Notes: generated from the letters alone by a model not told the origin. A stretch of 62,668 nt of DNA from Nitrospirota bacterium (GCA_016212105.1 JACRHJ010000029.1:1-62668), one strand, 5' to 3'. Positions 46,461-56,545 are shown, numbered from the stretch's first letter. Translations and numbers: made by a program.

Positions 46461-47414
46461 ATGACTAAACGCAAAACAACCACCCCGCCAGAAAAACAGG
46501 TCTCCCTCGCGGTCGAACTCGGCCCGCTGAAGATGAAGAACCCGGTCTGCACAGCGTCCGGGACGTTCGGGTACGGCGAGGAGTACTCGCGCTACTACGA
46601 CCTCTCGAAGCTGGGCGCGATCACCGTGAAGGGGCTCTCGCTCAAGCCGCTCCAGGGAAACCCGCCGCCCCGCATCTGCGAGACCCCGTCCGGCATGCTG
46701 AACGCCATCGGCCTCCAGAACGTCGGCGTAGACGAATTCATACACAAAAAATTGCCCTTTCTTCATAGATATGATATAAAGGTAGTCGCCAATATCTTCG
46801 GAAACACGATAGAGGAGTACGAGGCGGTCGCGGCGAGGCTCGACAGGGCTGCCGGAGTGCATGCGATAGAGGTCAACATCTCATGCCCGAACGTCAAGAA
46901 AGGCGGGATGGCCTTCGGCACGGACCTCGACTCTACATACGACGTCCTGAAGGCGGTGAGGGGGGCGACCGGGCTGCCGGTGCTCGCAAAGCTCTCGCCG
47001 AACGTGACCGACGTAGTGCCGTTCGCGGTAAAGGCTGCGGAGGCTGGCGTGGACGGGCTTTCGCTCATCAACACGCTACTCGGCATGTCGATAAACGTCA
47101 AGACACGTAAGCCCAGGATTGCAAATATCACCGGTGGACTGTCCGGCCCGGCGATACGCCCGGTCGCGATCAGGATAGTCTACCAGGTCCACCGTGCTGT
47201 GGGTTTGCCTATACTCGGCATGGGCGGTATAATTAATTCTGACGACGCAATCGAGTTCATACTCGCCGGGGCGACTGCCGTGTCCGTCGGTACGGCGAAC
47301 TTCGTAAACCCGACAGCCGCGTCAGACATCGTTGACGGCATAAAGAAGTACATGATTGAAAACGACATCGCCGACATACGCCAGCTCGTGGGCAAGGTTG
47401 ACATCCCTGCATAA
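46461..47414 (+). CDS. pyrD: Dihydroorotate dehydrogenase, class 1B catalytic subunit
   Basis: 317 residues. MKNPVCTASGTFGYGEEYSR is the opening typical of class 1B; the catalytic base Cys is in EVNISCPNVKKGG; the FMN-phosphate region is ILGMGGIINSDDAIEFILAGA. It pairs with PyrK to oxidise dihydroorotate to orotate with NAD. No good ribosome-binding site precedes the ATG, because the upstream sequence is a dispersed repeat. The next gene starts within its last codons. Confidence 0.95.
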   Translation: MTKRKTTTPPEKQVSLAVELGPLKMKNPVCTASGTFGYGEEYSRYYDLSKLGAITVKGLSLKPLQGNPPPRICETPSGMLNAIGLQNVGVDEFIHKKLPFLHRYDIKVVANIFGNTIEEYEAVAARLDRAAGVHAIEVNISCPNVKKGGMAFGTDLDSTYDVLKAVRGATGLPVLAKLSPNVTDVVPFAVKAAEAGVDGLSLINTLLGMSINVKTRKPRIANITGGLSGPAIRPVAIRIVYQVHRAVGLPILGMGGIINSDDAIEFILAGATAVSVGTANFVNPTAASDIVDGIKKYMIENDIADIRQLVGKVDIPA

Positions 47415-48882
47415 GCGGGGGGCTGCCGTTCTCGCTATGTTGTGTCTGGCGTTGGCCGCGGGATGCGGGTGTGTGTCCGCGCACGCCGGGGATGCGGCGG
47501 GAATCACGGCGGAGGCATCCACGGGTAACCCCGCCGGCGCGACCGTCATGGACAACAGGCCGGCAGACCTGACCGTGTTCTTCACGAGCGACACGCGCGG
47601 TATGCTGAGACGGTGCGGGTGCGCCGAGGGCCAGCTTGGCGGCCTGTCCGCGCGTGCGACGTACCTGAAGACCAACAGAGTGCCCGGAAGGACGCTGGTA
47701 CTCGACGGCGGGGACACGCTGTTCGACAGCCTGTTTTACCCGGACGACATGCGCGAGTTCTACCGGATGAAGTCCGGTACGGTGCTCGAAGCATTCAAGC
47801 TTACCGGGGTGGACGCGGTCTCAGTCGGGGATTACGACTTCGCGTACGGGCCGGAGTTCCTGATAAGTCTCGCGGACGAGGAGAAGTTCCCGTTCGTCAG
47901 CACGAACATGCTGTTCACGGACGCGGGCAAGACCTGTCCGCCGTTCTGCACGTCCGTGATAAAAAAACTGGACGGCGTCGATGTTGGGATTGTCTCGGTA
48001 CTCGACGAGAGCTTCCCGTACGCGAGCTTCCCAAAGTGCTTCAAAGGCGTGGTCCAGTCCGAACCGGCCGGGGCAGTGAAGGCGGAGGTCGAGAAGCTTC
48101 GCGGCAGGGCCGGGCTGGTAATACTTCTCGCGCACATGAGCGTGATGCCCGTGGAGGAGCTTGCGGCCGGTATGCACGGCGTGGACTTGATTGTCCAGGG
48201 CCACAGCCAGGAACATCTCGAAGAGCCGATAAGGGTTGGCGATACCATCATCGTCAAGGGCTTCACGAAGGGCAAGTACATAGGCCGGCTCGACCTCTGG
48301 CTGTCAGTGCCGGACGGGGACGGGCGGCGAAAGGTAGCCGATTACAAGTACTCCGTGGACGGCCTCGACGAGTCCATACCTCCGGACATGGAGGTCGAGT
48401 CGTTAATATCGGGGTACCGCGCCAGGCTTAAAGAACGGGCCTTCGTCTACAAGCGCGAGCTTGGCGACAACTCCGGCGGCTACGCGGGCGTGGACGTCTG
48501 CAGGCAGTGCCATGCCGCCCAGTACGAGAACTGGTCCAAGACAAGGCATGCTGGCGCGTTCGCCGACCTGGTAACTACCTCCGACCAGTTCGACCCGGAA
48601 TGCCTGGCCTGCCACACTACCGGATATGGTTTTGTAACTGGATACGATGTCCTGACCGACAGGGCGGATTTGAAGAGCGTCACCTGTGAGGACTGCCACG
48701 GCAGGGGGACGGGCCATGTGGAGTCGAAGCGTGGCGGGCAGGCCGCGCATGACGACGTAGTCGTCCGCACCGTGACGGCGGAGAAATGCATGTCCTGCCA
48801 CGACGAGTACAACAGCCCGCACTTCCAGTACGAGCCGTACAAGGATATGGGCGGCGCGCACCGGGGCGGGGATAGCCGTTGA
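47398..48882 (+). CDS. Lipoprotein fusing a 5'-nucleotidase-type phosphoesterase to a tetrahaem cytochrome c554-like domain
   Basis: 494 residues from TTG 47398, which gives a clean lipoprotein signal (HKRG, hydrophobic core, lipobox LAAGC). Residues about 55-335 resemble the N-terminal domain of UshA-like metallophosphoesterases (TVFFTSDTRGML, LDGGDTLFD, VDAVSVGDYDFAYG, ILLAHMSV, VDLIVQGHSQEH). Some metal ligands look altered: DTRG where DxHG is usual, and GDYDF where GNHEF is usual. Residues about 365-490 hold four CXXCH motifs (48499, 48601, 48685, 48787) in a cytochrome c554-type arrangement. It is probably on the outer face of a membrane; a redox role with a degenerate hydrolase as scaffold is possible. 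It overlaps pyrD by 17 bases. Confidence 0.8.
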   Translation: MTSLHKRGAAVLAMLCLALAAGCGCVSAHAGDAAGITAEASTGNPAGATVMDNRPADLTVFFTSDTRGMLRRCGCAEGQLGGLSARATYLKTNRVPGRTLVLDGGDTLFDSLFYPDDMREFYRMKSGTVLEAFKLTGVDAVSVGDYDFAYGPEFLISLADEEKFPFVSTNMLFTDAGKTCPPFCTSVIKKLDGVDVGIVSVLDESFPYASFPKCFKGVVQSEPAGAVKAEVEKLRGRAGLVILLAHMSVMPVEELAAGMHGVDLIVQGHSQEHLEEPIRVGDTIIVKGFTKGKYIGRLDLWLSVPDGDGRRKVADYKYSVDGLDESIPPDMEVESLISGYRARLKERAFVYKRELGDNSGGYAGVDVCRQCHAAQYENWSKTRHAGAFADLVTTSDQFDPECLACHTTGYGFVTGYDVLTDRADLKSVTCEDCHGRGTGHVESKRGGQAAHDDVVVRTVTAEKCMSCHDEYNSPHFQYEPYKDMGGAHRGGDSR

Positions 48883-49059
48883 CGTCATTCCCGCGAAAGC
48901 GGGAACCCAGCGACTTTGCATTCTGGTAGGGGCCGTACCAAGCGAAGCGCGTGTCGGCCCTTCATAAAATTCCTGGACCCCGTGTCAAGCACGGGGCGAC
49001 AAATTAAGAACGGGCCGACACGCGGCCCGAAAAACGGGCCTTGGTACGGCCCCTACGAA
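48880..49059. repeat. Composite dispersed repeats before the SAM hydrolase gene
   Basis: GTCATTCCCGCGAAAGCGGG element, GTAGGGGCCGTACCAAGCGA...GTGTCGGCCC, CTGGACCCCGTGTCAAGCAC module, and an inverted GGGCCGACACGCGGCCC...GGTACGGCCCC element. Confidence 0.8.
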
Positions 49060-49074
49060 AGACACAGAGGAACC

Positions 49075-49881
49075 TTGGACCTTCCAAAGAACATTATAGC
49101 GCTTACGACCGACTTCGGGACGTCAGACTATTTCGTCGGCTCGATAAAGGGCGTCATGCTCGGCATCAACCCGAACGCGAAGATAATCGACGTCACGCAC
49201 GACATACCCTCGCACGACATCTGGAGCGCGGCATACATACTCGGCATGACGTACAAGTATTTCCCGCAGTACTCCATCCACCTCGCGGTGGCCGACCCAG
49301 GCGTTGGCAGCGCGCGCCGCGCAATCATGGCGATAACGGACAAGCAGTACTTCCTTGCCCCGGACAACGGCCTGCTATCTTTCATATTCGAGGACCCGGA
49401 CTTCTCGCGCGTGATACACATAAACGCCGAGCACTACTACCTCCCGGTGGTCGGCTCCACGTTCCACGCTAGGGACATTTTCGCGCCGGTCGCAGGCTGG
49501 CTGTCAAAGGGCGTCGAGCCGGAGAAGATGGGCGACGAGATAACGGACTACGTTCGCTTCGCGGTACCGAAGCCGAAAAAGGAGGGTGAGACTGTCCTCT
49601 CCGGTGAGGTGGTGTACATAGATAAGTTCGGCAACTGTATCACCAACCTGCACTTTGAGGACATCCGCACCATGGCGGAGTCCACTGGCTCGGGCTCGTA
49701 TTCCATCGCATTCAAGGAGACGGCGGTGGACAAGCTGTCCCCGTTCTACGCCTCTGTAAAGAAGGGCGAGCACGGCATCGTCGTGAACGGCAACGGCTAC
49801 CTCGAAATATTCGTCAACCAGAGCGACGCGAGGCGCGTGCTGGCCTTGAAGCGCGGTGAAAAGATCAGGATAACATTCTAA
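49075..49881 (+). CDS. SAM hydroxide adenosyltransferase (DUF62/COG1912 family)
   Basis: 268 residues. The S-adenosylmethionine site motifs are ALTTDFGTSDYFVGSIKG, AVADPGVGSARRA, LAPDNGLLSFIFED and STFHARDIFAPVAGWL; the C-terminal domain has YIDKFGNCITNLH. The family splits SAM into adenosine and methionine using hydroxide and is related to fluorinase and chlorinase; the residues here fit the hydrolase group. The start is TTG 49075 with AGAGG just upstream; a longer frame would run through a dispersed repeat. A response regulator gene follows after 32 bases. Confidence 0.88.
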   Translation: MDLPKNIIALTTDFGTSDYFVGSIKGVMLGINPNAKIIDVTHDIPSHDIWSAAYILGMTYKYFPQYSIHLAVADPGVGSARRAIMAITDKQYFLAPDNGLLSFIFEDPDFSRVIHINAEHYYLPVVGSTFHARDIFAPVAGWLSKGVEPEKMGDEITDYVRFAVPKPKKEGETVLSGEVVYIDKFGNCITNLHFEDIRTMAESTGSGSYSIAFKETAVDKLSPFYASVKKGEHGIVVNGNGYLEIFVNQSDARRVLALKRGEKIRITF

Positions 49882-49913
49882 GCGGTCTGTTTTTATTGCA
49901 TTGGGAGGTGGTA

Positions 49914-50282
49914 ATGTCTGCCAAGAAGATCCTTGTGGTCGACGACGAGATGCATATCGTACGCATCGTGAAGTACAAGCTGGAGACGGCGGGCTACCAT
50001 GTCATCTCCGCCTTGAACGGCACGGAGGCGCTCAAGATGGCGAGGGAGGAGAAGCCCGACCTGATATTCCTCGACATAATGATGCCGGGCCTGAACGGCT
50101 ACGAGGTCTGCTCGCAGCTCAAGAACAGCCCTGAAACCAGGAACATAATAATAATCATGCTGACCGCGAAGGGCCAGGAGTCCGACAAGATAAAGGGCCT
50201 GGAGGTCGGCGTGGACGAGTACATAACCAAGCCGTTCAGCCCGCAGGACCTGCTCGACCGGACGAGAGATTTACTGGGTTAG
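49914..50282 (+). CDS. Single-domain (CheY-like) response regulator
   Basis: 122 residues, a receiver domain only. Acidic pocket VVDDEMH, phosphoacceptor Asp in IFLDIMMPGLNGYE, Thr in MLTAKGQESD, Lys in DEYITKPFSPQDLL. There is no output domain. GGAGG precedes the ATG at 49914, which is preferred to 49896. No kinase or chemotaxis gene is adjacent; it lies between the SAM hydrolase and miaB genes and its partner is unknown. Confidence 0.9.
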   Translation: MSAKKILVVDDEMHIVRIVKYKLETAGYHVISALNGTEALKMAREEKPDLIFLDIMMPGLNGYEVCSQLKNSPETRNIIIIMLTAKGQESDKIKGLEVGVDEYITKPFSPQDLLDRTRDLLG

Positions 50283-50288
50283 ATGTAA

Positions 50289-51605
50289 ATGAGAAGTTAC
50301 AAGGTACTGACCTTCGGCTGCCAGATGAACGAGCACGACTCCGAGAAGATGTCCGGACTGCTCGCGGCCGAAGGCCTCATGAAGTCCGACACGGCGGAAG
50401 ACGCCGACCTCATCATAATCAACACGTGCAGCATCAGGGAGAAGGCGGAGCAGAAGTTCTTCAGCGAGGTAGGCAAACTGAAGGAACTGAAGGCCGCGAA
50501 CCCCGGTCTCGTCATCGCCGTCTCGGGATGCATCGCCCAGCAGGAGGGCAGAAAAATCCTGAGGCGCGCCCCGCACGTGGACCTCATCTTCGGAAACCAG
50601 AACATCAAGGACCTGCCGGACCTCATCGCCTCGCGCACCCGTGGCAATAGGGAGGTTCGCACTGACTTCCCGGAGGCGTACGAGCACGAGCTTCTGCCCG
50701 CTGTGCGTACCGGCACCGTGTCGTCGTTCGTCAACATCATGTTCGGCTGCGACAACTTCTGCAGTTACTGCGTCGTCCCGCACGTCCGTGGCCGGGAGAA
50801 AAGCCGAAGGCCATCCGACATCGTCGCGGAGATTACGACCCTCGTGGCCGGCGGTTGCCGTGAGGTGACGCTCCTCGGCCAGAACGTGAACTCATACGGG
50901 CGCGGACTCGAAGGCACGGATGCATGCACGTTCCCGGAGCTTCTTGAAATGGTCGACGGCATCGATGGCCTTGAGCGCATCCGTTTCGTCACGTCGCACC
51001 CCAAGGACCTCTCCGACAGTCTGGTCGAGGCGATGGCCCGTCTACCCAAGGTCTGCGAGAACATACACCTGCCGCTTCAGTCCGCGTCCGACTCCGTCCT
51101 CGCCGGGATGAACCGGAAGTACACGTTCGCGTCGTACATGGAGAAGCTTGGCAAGCTCCGGGCCGCGATGCCGGGCATTACCCTTTCTACCGACATCATC
51201 GTCGGCTTCCCCGGCGAGACGGAAGAGGACTACCGGATGACTGTGGATGCGCTCGAATCAATCCGGTACGACAGTATATTTTCGTTTAAGTACTCGGAGC
51301 GTCCGAATACCAAGGCGCTCAAGATGCCCGGCCACCTGCCGGAGGGTGTCAAGTCCGCGAGGCTCGACCATGTGATCGACCTCCAGAACCGCATCACCGA
51401 GGAGAAGAACGCCGGTTGCGTCGGCAAGACTTACGAGGTTCTGGTCGAAAGGCCGGACAAGACCGGCGACGCCGGACGGGTTTCCGGAAAGACGCGCGGC
51501 GGGAAGATAGTCAACTTCGCGGGCGGCGTCTCGCTTGTCGGCAGGCTTGTGACGGTGCGGATTACCGAAGGTAAAAAACATTCGCTGGTTGGGGAGATGG
51601 TGTAG
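50289..51605 (+). CDS. miaB: tRNA-2-methylthio-N6-dimethylallyladenosine synthase
   Basis: 438 residues. The N-terminal UPF0004 domain has its three cluster Cys in FGCQMNEHDSE, NTCSIREKAEQKFFSEVG and SGCIAQQEG. The radical SAM cluster is CDNFCSYC in FVNIMFGCDNFCSYCVVPHV, with GREKSR following. A C-terminal TRAM domain ends the chain. These fit MiaB better than MtaB or RimO (RxxSRP after the cluster, LLGQNVNSYG). It methylthiolates A37 of tRNAs reading UNN codons. It lies six bases after the response regulator. Confidence 0.94.
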   Translation: MRSYKVLTFGCQMNEHDSEKMSGLLAAEGLMKSDTAEDADLIIINTCSIREKAEQKFFSEVGKLKELKAANPGLVIAVSGCIAQQEGRKILRRAPHVDLIFGNQNIKDLPDLIASRTRGNREVRTDFPEAYEHELLPAVRTGTVSSFVNIMFGCDNFCSYCVVPHVRGREKSRRPSDIVAEITTLVAGGCREVTLLGQNVNSYGRGLEGTDACTFPELLEMVDGIDGLERIRFVTSHPKDLSDSLVEAMARLPKVCENIHLPLQSASDSVLAGMNRKYTFASYMEKLGKLRAAMPGITLSTDIIVGFPGETEEDYRMTVDALESIRYDSIFSFKYSERPNTKALKMPGHLPEGVKSARLDHVIDLQNRITEEKNAGCVGKTYEVLVERPDKTGDAGRVSGKTRGGKIVNFAGGVSLVGRLVTVRITEGKKHSLVGEMV

Positions 51606-51619
51606 GTATTCGCTTTTAT

Positions 51620-51862
51620 GTTGTCATTCTGAGCGAAGCGAAGAATCTGCTTGTATGTTTTAGATAGTAGGGTGGGCACTGCCCACCGTGATTTACGTAG
51701 GGGCCGTACCAAGCGAAGCGCGTGTCGGCCCTGCATTAGATTGTCATTGCGAGCGAAGCGCGGCAATCTCCGTCCTTAAATGCTGAGATTGCCGCGTCGC
51801 TTACGCTCTTTGCAATGACACCATGAATACACGGCGCGCCGGGGGCGTCACGCCCTACATGC
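51620..51862. repeat. Composite dispersed repeats between miaB and the universal stress gene
   Basis: In order: GTCATTCTGAGCGAAGCGAAG (51623-51650), GTAGGGTGGGCACTGCCCACC, GTAGGGGCCGTACCAAGCGA...GTGTCGGCCC, GTCATTGCGAGCGAAGCGCG with its inverted partner (51743-51820), and CGGCGCGCCGGGGGCGTCACGCC (51832-51859). The block order partly repeats that of 24887-25097. Confidence 0.85.
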
Positions 51863-51872
51863 TAACCACGAA

Positions 51873-52727
51873 TCATACCCTCACGACCAGCACAGGGCAG
51901 CCGACCAGGCCGATGACCTTCTCTGTCACGGACCCCATCAGGAGCCTCTTGAGACCTGTCTTCCCGTGCGAGCCCATGATTACCATGTCAGCGCCACGGT
52001 CCTCGACCATCCCGGCGATGGACTCGGCGGGGCTGCCCTCTATCACGGCGATGTCTACCTTGACGCCGGCAGCTTCCGCCCTTGCCTTTACGGATTCGAG
52101 CAGGGCCTTCGCGCGCTGGATCAGCTTCGAGACCGCGTCCGGCGCCTCTGCCTGAAACTCCTCGTTCACGTCCACGACCGAGACGGCATGTATGCCTCCG
52201 CCGAAGGACTTCGCCAGGTCTATGGCGCGCTCGACCGCGGCGTCGCTGAACCTGGAGCCGTCGGTCGGAAGTATGATGTTCTTCCAGCCGACCGATGCGT
52301 TTCTTGGAAGGACGAGGACGTCACGGTCGGTGTGGCCGATGACCCTCGCGGTGACGCCGCCCATCAGCGCCCGCTCCAGCCTCGCCTTGCCGCGCCTGCC
52401 CATGACGATGATGTCGCAGTTCTCGGCCGAGGCCACGTCCACTATCCTCTCGTAGGCCTCGCCCTGCTCCAGGTCGGTGATGATCGAGCCGCCCTCGGAC
52501 CCGGCGATGGCCTTCGCCTCGGCGAGGAGTTTTTCCCCTGGGCCCTTTATCGCTGCCTCGATGTTGCCGACGCCGACAAGCTCCAGGTCGCCCTCGTATG
52601 ACGGCACGACGGCCACGACCTTGACCCAGCACTTCTCCGCCTGTGCGAGCCTGATTGCCTGCCTGAGCGCGTTACGGCTCGACTCCGAGCCGTCGAACGC
52701 GACGAGGATTTTCCTGTACCTACCCAT
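51873..52727 (-). CDS. Tandem universal stress protein (two UspA domains)
   Basis: 284 residues. Domain 1 (1-145) begins RKILVAFDGSESSRNALRQA; domain 2 (about 148-284) begins WKNIILPTDGSRFSDAAVE. The ATP-binding pattern Gx2Gx9G(S/T) is complete in domain 2 (GSHGKTGLKRLLMGS) but ends G-G in domain 1 (GRRGKARLERALMGG), so only the second half may bind ATP canonically. Its start overlaps the end of the permease gene by eight bases, and the two likely share one transcript. Confidence 0.9.
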   Translation of the reverse strand: MGRYRKILVAFDGSESSRNALRQAIRLAQAEKCWVKVVAVVPSYEGDLELVGVGNIEAAIKGPGEKLLAEAKAIAGSEGGSIITDLEQGEAYERIVDVASAENCDIIVMGRRGKARLERALMGGVTARVIGHTDRDVLVLPRNASVGWKNIILPTDGSRFSDAAVERAIDLAKSFGGGIHAVSVVDVNEEFQAEAPDAVSKLIQRAKALLESVKARAEAAGVKVDIAVIEGSPAESIAGMVEDRGADMVIMGSHGKTGLKRLLMGSVTEKVIGLVGCPVLVVRV

Positions 52728-53805
52728 GTATAAGCCCCTCTTGTGCTATAGCCCTCTTCTCCTCCTGCTTGCCGACGTACATCGCGCGGAGGACTATGAA
52801 CGCTCCGAGCGCGAGCGCGAATATCATGATACCGAAGGAGACGTCCTTCATCATCTTCATCGTGCCGTCCTCTATCGTGGCGATAAGCCCCAACTGGGAC
52901 ATATAGACCGGGACCATCAGCGCCCTGCTGAACAGGACTATCGTCATGATGCTGCCCATGACGACCTTGATCATGTAGGGCTTGACGTAGGTCGTGCCCA
53001 TCGCGCCAAGCTGTATCCCGAAGAGCGAGCCGGCGAGTATTATCATCGCGAGGCGTATGTCGACAAGGCCGTGCATCGCGTACTTGAACGAGCCGCCGAG
53101 TCCCATGACGAACGCGATTACAAGCTCGGTCGCGGATGCCATCATGCTCGGTACGCCCATGACGTATATCATGGACGGCACTCCGATGAAACCGCCGACG
53201 GCTATCGTCGCCGCGAGCATGCCGGTAGCGAAGCCGAGCGGCAGCGTGAACAGGATCGAAATCTTCGCGTCCATGCTCTTGAAGTATACCATGGTGCCAG
53301 GGATGTTGATGGACTGCACCCAGACAGCGAGCGGGCTCTTCTTCTCCTCGGCGTTGGTGTCTCCGGACTTGTAGGTCTTCCACGCGTCCCACATCACGAA
53401 GCCGCCGACAATCGCGAGTATCACGACGAATGCCACGCTGACATAGAGGTTGGAGCCCGCGTCGCCGTAGGCCGCCTTTATCTTCTCCTGTATGTGTGCG
53501 CCGTAAAGCACGCCAGCCTCGGCCGAGACGCCTATGATGACGCCAAGCTTTACGTCTACCTGGCCGTACTTGGCGCGTTTTATGGAGCCGATGAGCGCCT
53601 TGGGGAACTTGTGGCACATGTTACTTGCCACAGCCACGAGGCCGGGCACGCCCAGGCTCATCATGGCCGGTGTAAGGACGAACGCGCCGCCTGAGCCGAT
53701 GAACCCGCTTACGAGACCGCCGACGAAGCCCACCGCGAAGAGGTACAGTATGGTCGCGGTGTCGAGCTGTATGAAGTTTGCCGCCTGGGCCGCTATGTCA
53801 TGCAT
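52720..53805 (-). CDS. TauE/SafE (TSUP) family membrane permease
   Basis: 361 residues with about eight to nine membrane helices. FVGGLVSGFIGSGGAFVLTP and LGFATGMLAATIAVGGFIGV are the two family repeats. Members export sulfite, sulfoacetate or related anions; the substrate here is not evident. The start is ATG 53805, with AAAGGAGG upstream overlapping the previous gene; a longer frame is a shadow of that gene. It is flanked by a small membrane protein and a universal stress protein, suggesting a stress-linked anion transport unit. Confidence 0.88.
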   Translation of the reverse strand: MHDIAAQAANFIQLDTATILYLFAVGFVGGLVSGFIGSGGAFVLTPAMMSLGVPGLVAVASNMCHKFPKALIGSIKRAKYGQVDVKLGVIIGVSAEAGVLYGAHIQEKIKAAYGDAGSNLYVSVAFVVILAIVGGFVMWDAWKTYKSGDTNAEEKKSPLAVWVQSINIPGTMVYFKSMDAKISILFTLPLGFATGMLAATIAVGGFIGVPSMIYVMGVPSMMASATELVIAFVMGLGGSFKYAMHGLVDIRLAMIILAGSLFGIQLGAMGTTYVKPYMIKVVMGSIMTIVLFSRALMVPVYMSQLGLIATIEDGTMKMMKDVSFGIMIFALALGAFIVLRAMYVGKQEEKRAIAQEGLIHG

Positions 53806-54059
53806 TATTTGGCCTCCTTTTTCTTCTTGGAGGCCTCGACACCGAACACCGTCCAGAAATGGCCCGTGAACGAGCCGTGCACTATCGAGAACGCGAATGC
53901 CGTGACTATCGGCAGGAGCGCGTACAAACCACCCCTGGCGAATGTCCCGTTCAACATTTCCTGGTTCGTGAGGAGCATGTAGTACATCGCTACCGAGACC
54001 GCGCCCCAAAGGACCGCCTGGACAAACGGCTTTTTCCTGGGGCCGTGTGAACTACCCAT
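53805..54059 (-). CDS. Small two-helix membrane protein, partner of the TSUP permease
   Basis: 84 residues with two predicted membrane helices (about 13-31 and 44-62) and a Lys-rich C-terminus (EASKKKKEAK). I do not recognise a named family. Its stop codon overlaps the permease start by one base (TAATG), and AGGAGG precedes its ATG, so the two are translationally coupled and it may be a permease subunit. Confidence 0.72.
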   Translation of the reverse strand: MGSSHGPRKKPFVQAVLWGAVSVAMYYMLLTNQEMLNGTFARGGLYALLPIVTAFAFSIVHGSFTGHFWTVFGVEASKKKKEAK

Positions 54060-54146
54060 TTCTATTACCTCCTGATGAAGTCGCTGATGATTATATCGTC
54101 ATGTCGTTATGATGACTATATGCACGGGACTGCCCGGCCCGGCGGG

Positions 54147-54305
54147 TTACGCCGGGCGGGACATCGCGTCGTCGCAGACGCCGCCGTAGCACTCGTCGTC
54201 CGTGTGCCTGTCCTCGGCCATGATCTTCATGGCGGTGCCGGCGTCGCCTTCCTCCGCGAACGCGGCCGCTGCGAATATGTCTTCTATCTTGTTCCAGAGC
54301 TTCAT
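54147..54305 (-). CDS. Very small acidic protein at the head of the permease/stress cluster
   Basis: 52 residues. The sequence opens MKLWNKIEDIFAAAAFAEEG and ends with an ECYGGVCDD motif holding two Cys four residues apart. GGAGGT lies before the ATG at 54305. It has no membrane helix. The family is unnamed to my knowledge. The position, 87 bases upstream of the small membrane protein on the same strand, suggests co-regulation. Confidence 0.6.
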   Translation of the reverse strand: MKLWNKIEDIFAAAAFAEEGDAGTAMKIMAEDRHTDDECYGGVCDDAMSRPA

Positions 54306-54414
54306 CTGTCTACCTCCATTGTTGTTATCTATCACTGCTACATACTCGGTTGCCCGTCATTCCGAGGCCCGCATCCGGGGCCGAGGAACCTGACCTACTC
54401 TTTAAGAGCCACAG

Positions 54415-54442
54415 GCAGATTCTTCGCTTCGCTCAGAATGAC
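54415..54442 (-). repeat. GTCATTCTGAGCGAAGCGAAG dispersed repeat, inverted copy
   Basis: Reverse complement of the unit seen at 14892, 46370 and 51623. It lies in the gap between the small acidic protein and the stress-protein gene. Confidence 0.85.
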
Positions 54443-54475
54443 ACCCTGTAACTACAGATGTCATATTCTCTTGTG

Positions 54476-54979
54476 CTACCCTCCTTCGCCTTCGAGCGCC
54501 TGGCGCGCCATCGTTACGACAGGCCTCGATACGCTCGATACGAGCTTCTTCAGCTGTTTCGCGGATACCTCCCCACGGCCCGCGACCGTCGGCCCGAGGA
54601 GCACCATGTCTATAACCGGGTACTGCCTTATGAAATCGTTTACGGCGTCCACTATCTTCGTGCCGGCCGTGTAGACCTCGACCGAGACGCCCGACATCCT
54701 GCCCCTGTTCATAAGCTGCGACATCCTGTCGTCCTGGCCGGCGTCCAGCCTCTTGATGCCGGACTGGAGCAGCCCCTGCTCAGTCCCGCTGCCGTATTCC
54801 TCGGCGAATGTCACGGCGGTCATAAGGTCGTCGAACCTCTCGGACAGCCGCTTCTCGTGCACGACCAGTACGCACAGGTCCTTGTCCAGCGTCCTGGAGA
54901 GTTCGACGGCGTAACCGAAGGCGTCATCCAGCCTTTCGTCGTCGAACGTTGCAAACAGAAGCCGCTTCCTTCTCATCAT
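54476..54979 (-). CDS. Universal-stress-like single-domain protein
   Basis: 167 residues. RLLFATFDDERLDDAFGYAV and the C-terminal VEVYTAGTKIVDAVNDFIRQ, DMVLLGPTV and RPVVTMARQ follow the Usp/Rossmann-like alpha-beta pattern, but the Gx2Gx9G(S/T) ATP motif is missing. GGAGG precedes the ATG. A sigma-54-type promoter lies about 40 bases upstream (55020-55037), and the sigma-54 activator gene is 158 bases away on the same strand, so this gene is a candidate target of that two-component system. Confidence 0.7.
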   Translation of the reverse strand: MMRRKRLLFATFDDERLDDAFGYAVELSRTLDKDLCVLVVHEKRLSERFDDLMTAVTFAEEYGSGTEQGLLQSGIKRLDAGQDDRMSQLMNRGRMSGVSVEVYTAGTKIVDAVNDFIRQYPVIDMVLLGPTVAGRGEVSAKQLKKLVSSVSRPVVTMARQALEGEGG

Positions 54980-55019
54980 ATCCTCCGGGTGTATTTATTC
55001 CCTATACACCCGTTATATA

Positions 55020-55037
55020 TAGCAAGAAGGATGCCAG
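55020..55037 (-). promoter_or_regulatory. Predicted sigma-54 promoter
   Basis: On the minus strand: CTGGCAT-CCTTC-TTGCTA. GG and GC are separated by exactly ten bases, as required for -24/-12 promoters, and TGGCAT/TTGCT match the consensus TGGCAC/TTGCW at all but one position. Transcription would start near 55010 and read the stress-protein gene. Confidence 0.7.
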
Positions 55038-55136
55038 ATTATAACATGTTGATTTTATTGCGGATTACAGAGAGGAGGGGCGAAACTTGCGTTTCATTAT
55101 GAAACTGCGCTGAACGGTCGTTTTCTTTTTTGAACA

Positions 55137-56468
<1,332 letters not shown>

Positions 56469-56545
56469 ATTAAATCATTCCTTTTTGTTAGCGGTCTCAT
56501 CCAATTACTCCCCCCTCTTAAGATAAGAGGGGGGCCTGGGGGGCG

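Noticed and set aside
48916-49074. N-terminal extension of the SAM hydrolase
   Set aside because: It runs through three dispersed repeats and lacks family similarity; TTG 49075 has an AGAGG stretch and begins right at the family N-terminus.
53806-54009. N-terminal extension of the TSUP permease
   Set aside because: It overlaps the 84-residue membrane protein in another frame; AAAGGAGG before 53805 fixes the start.
54121-54135. A second sigma-54-like element on the minus strand before the 84-residue gene
   Set aside because: GG and GC are nine bases apart in place of ten, and the -24 and -12 blocks match poorly.
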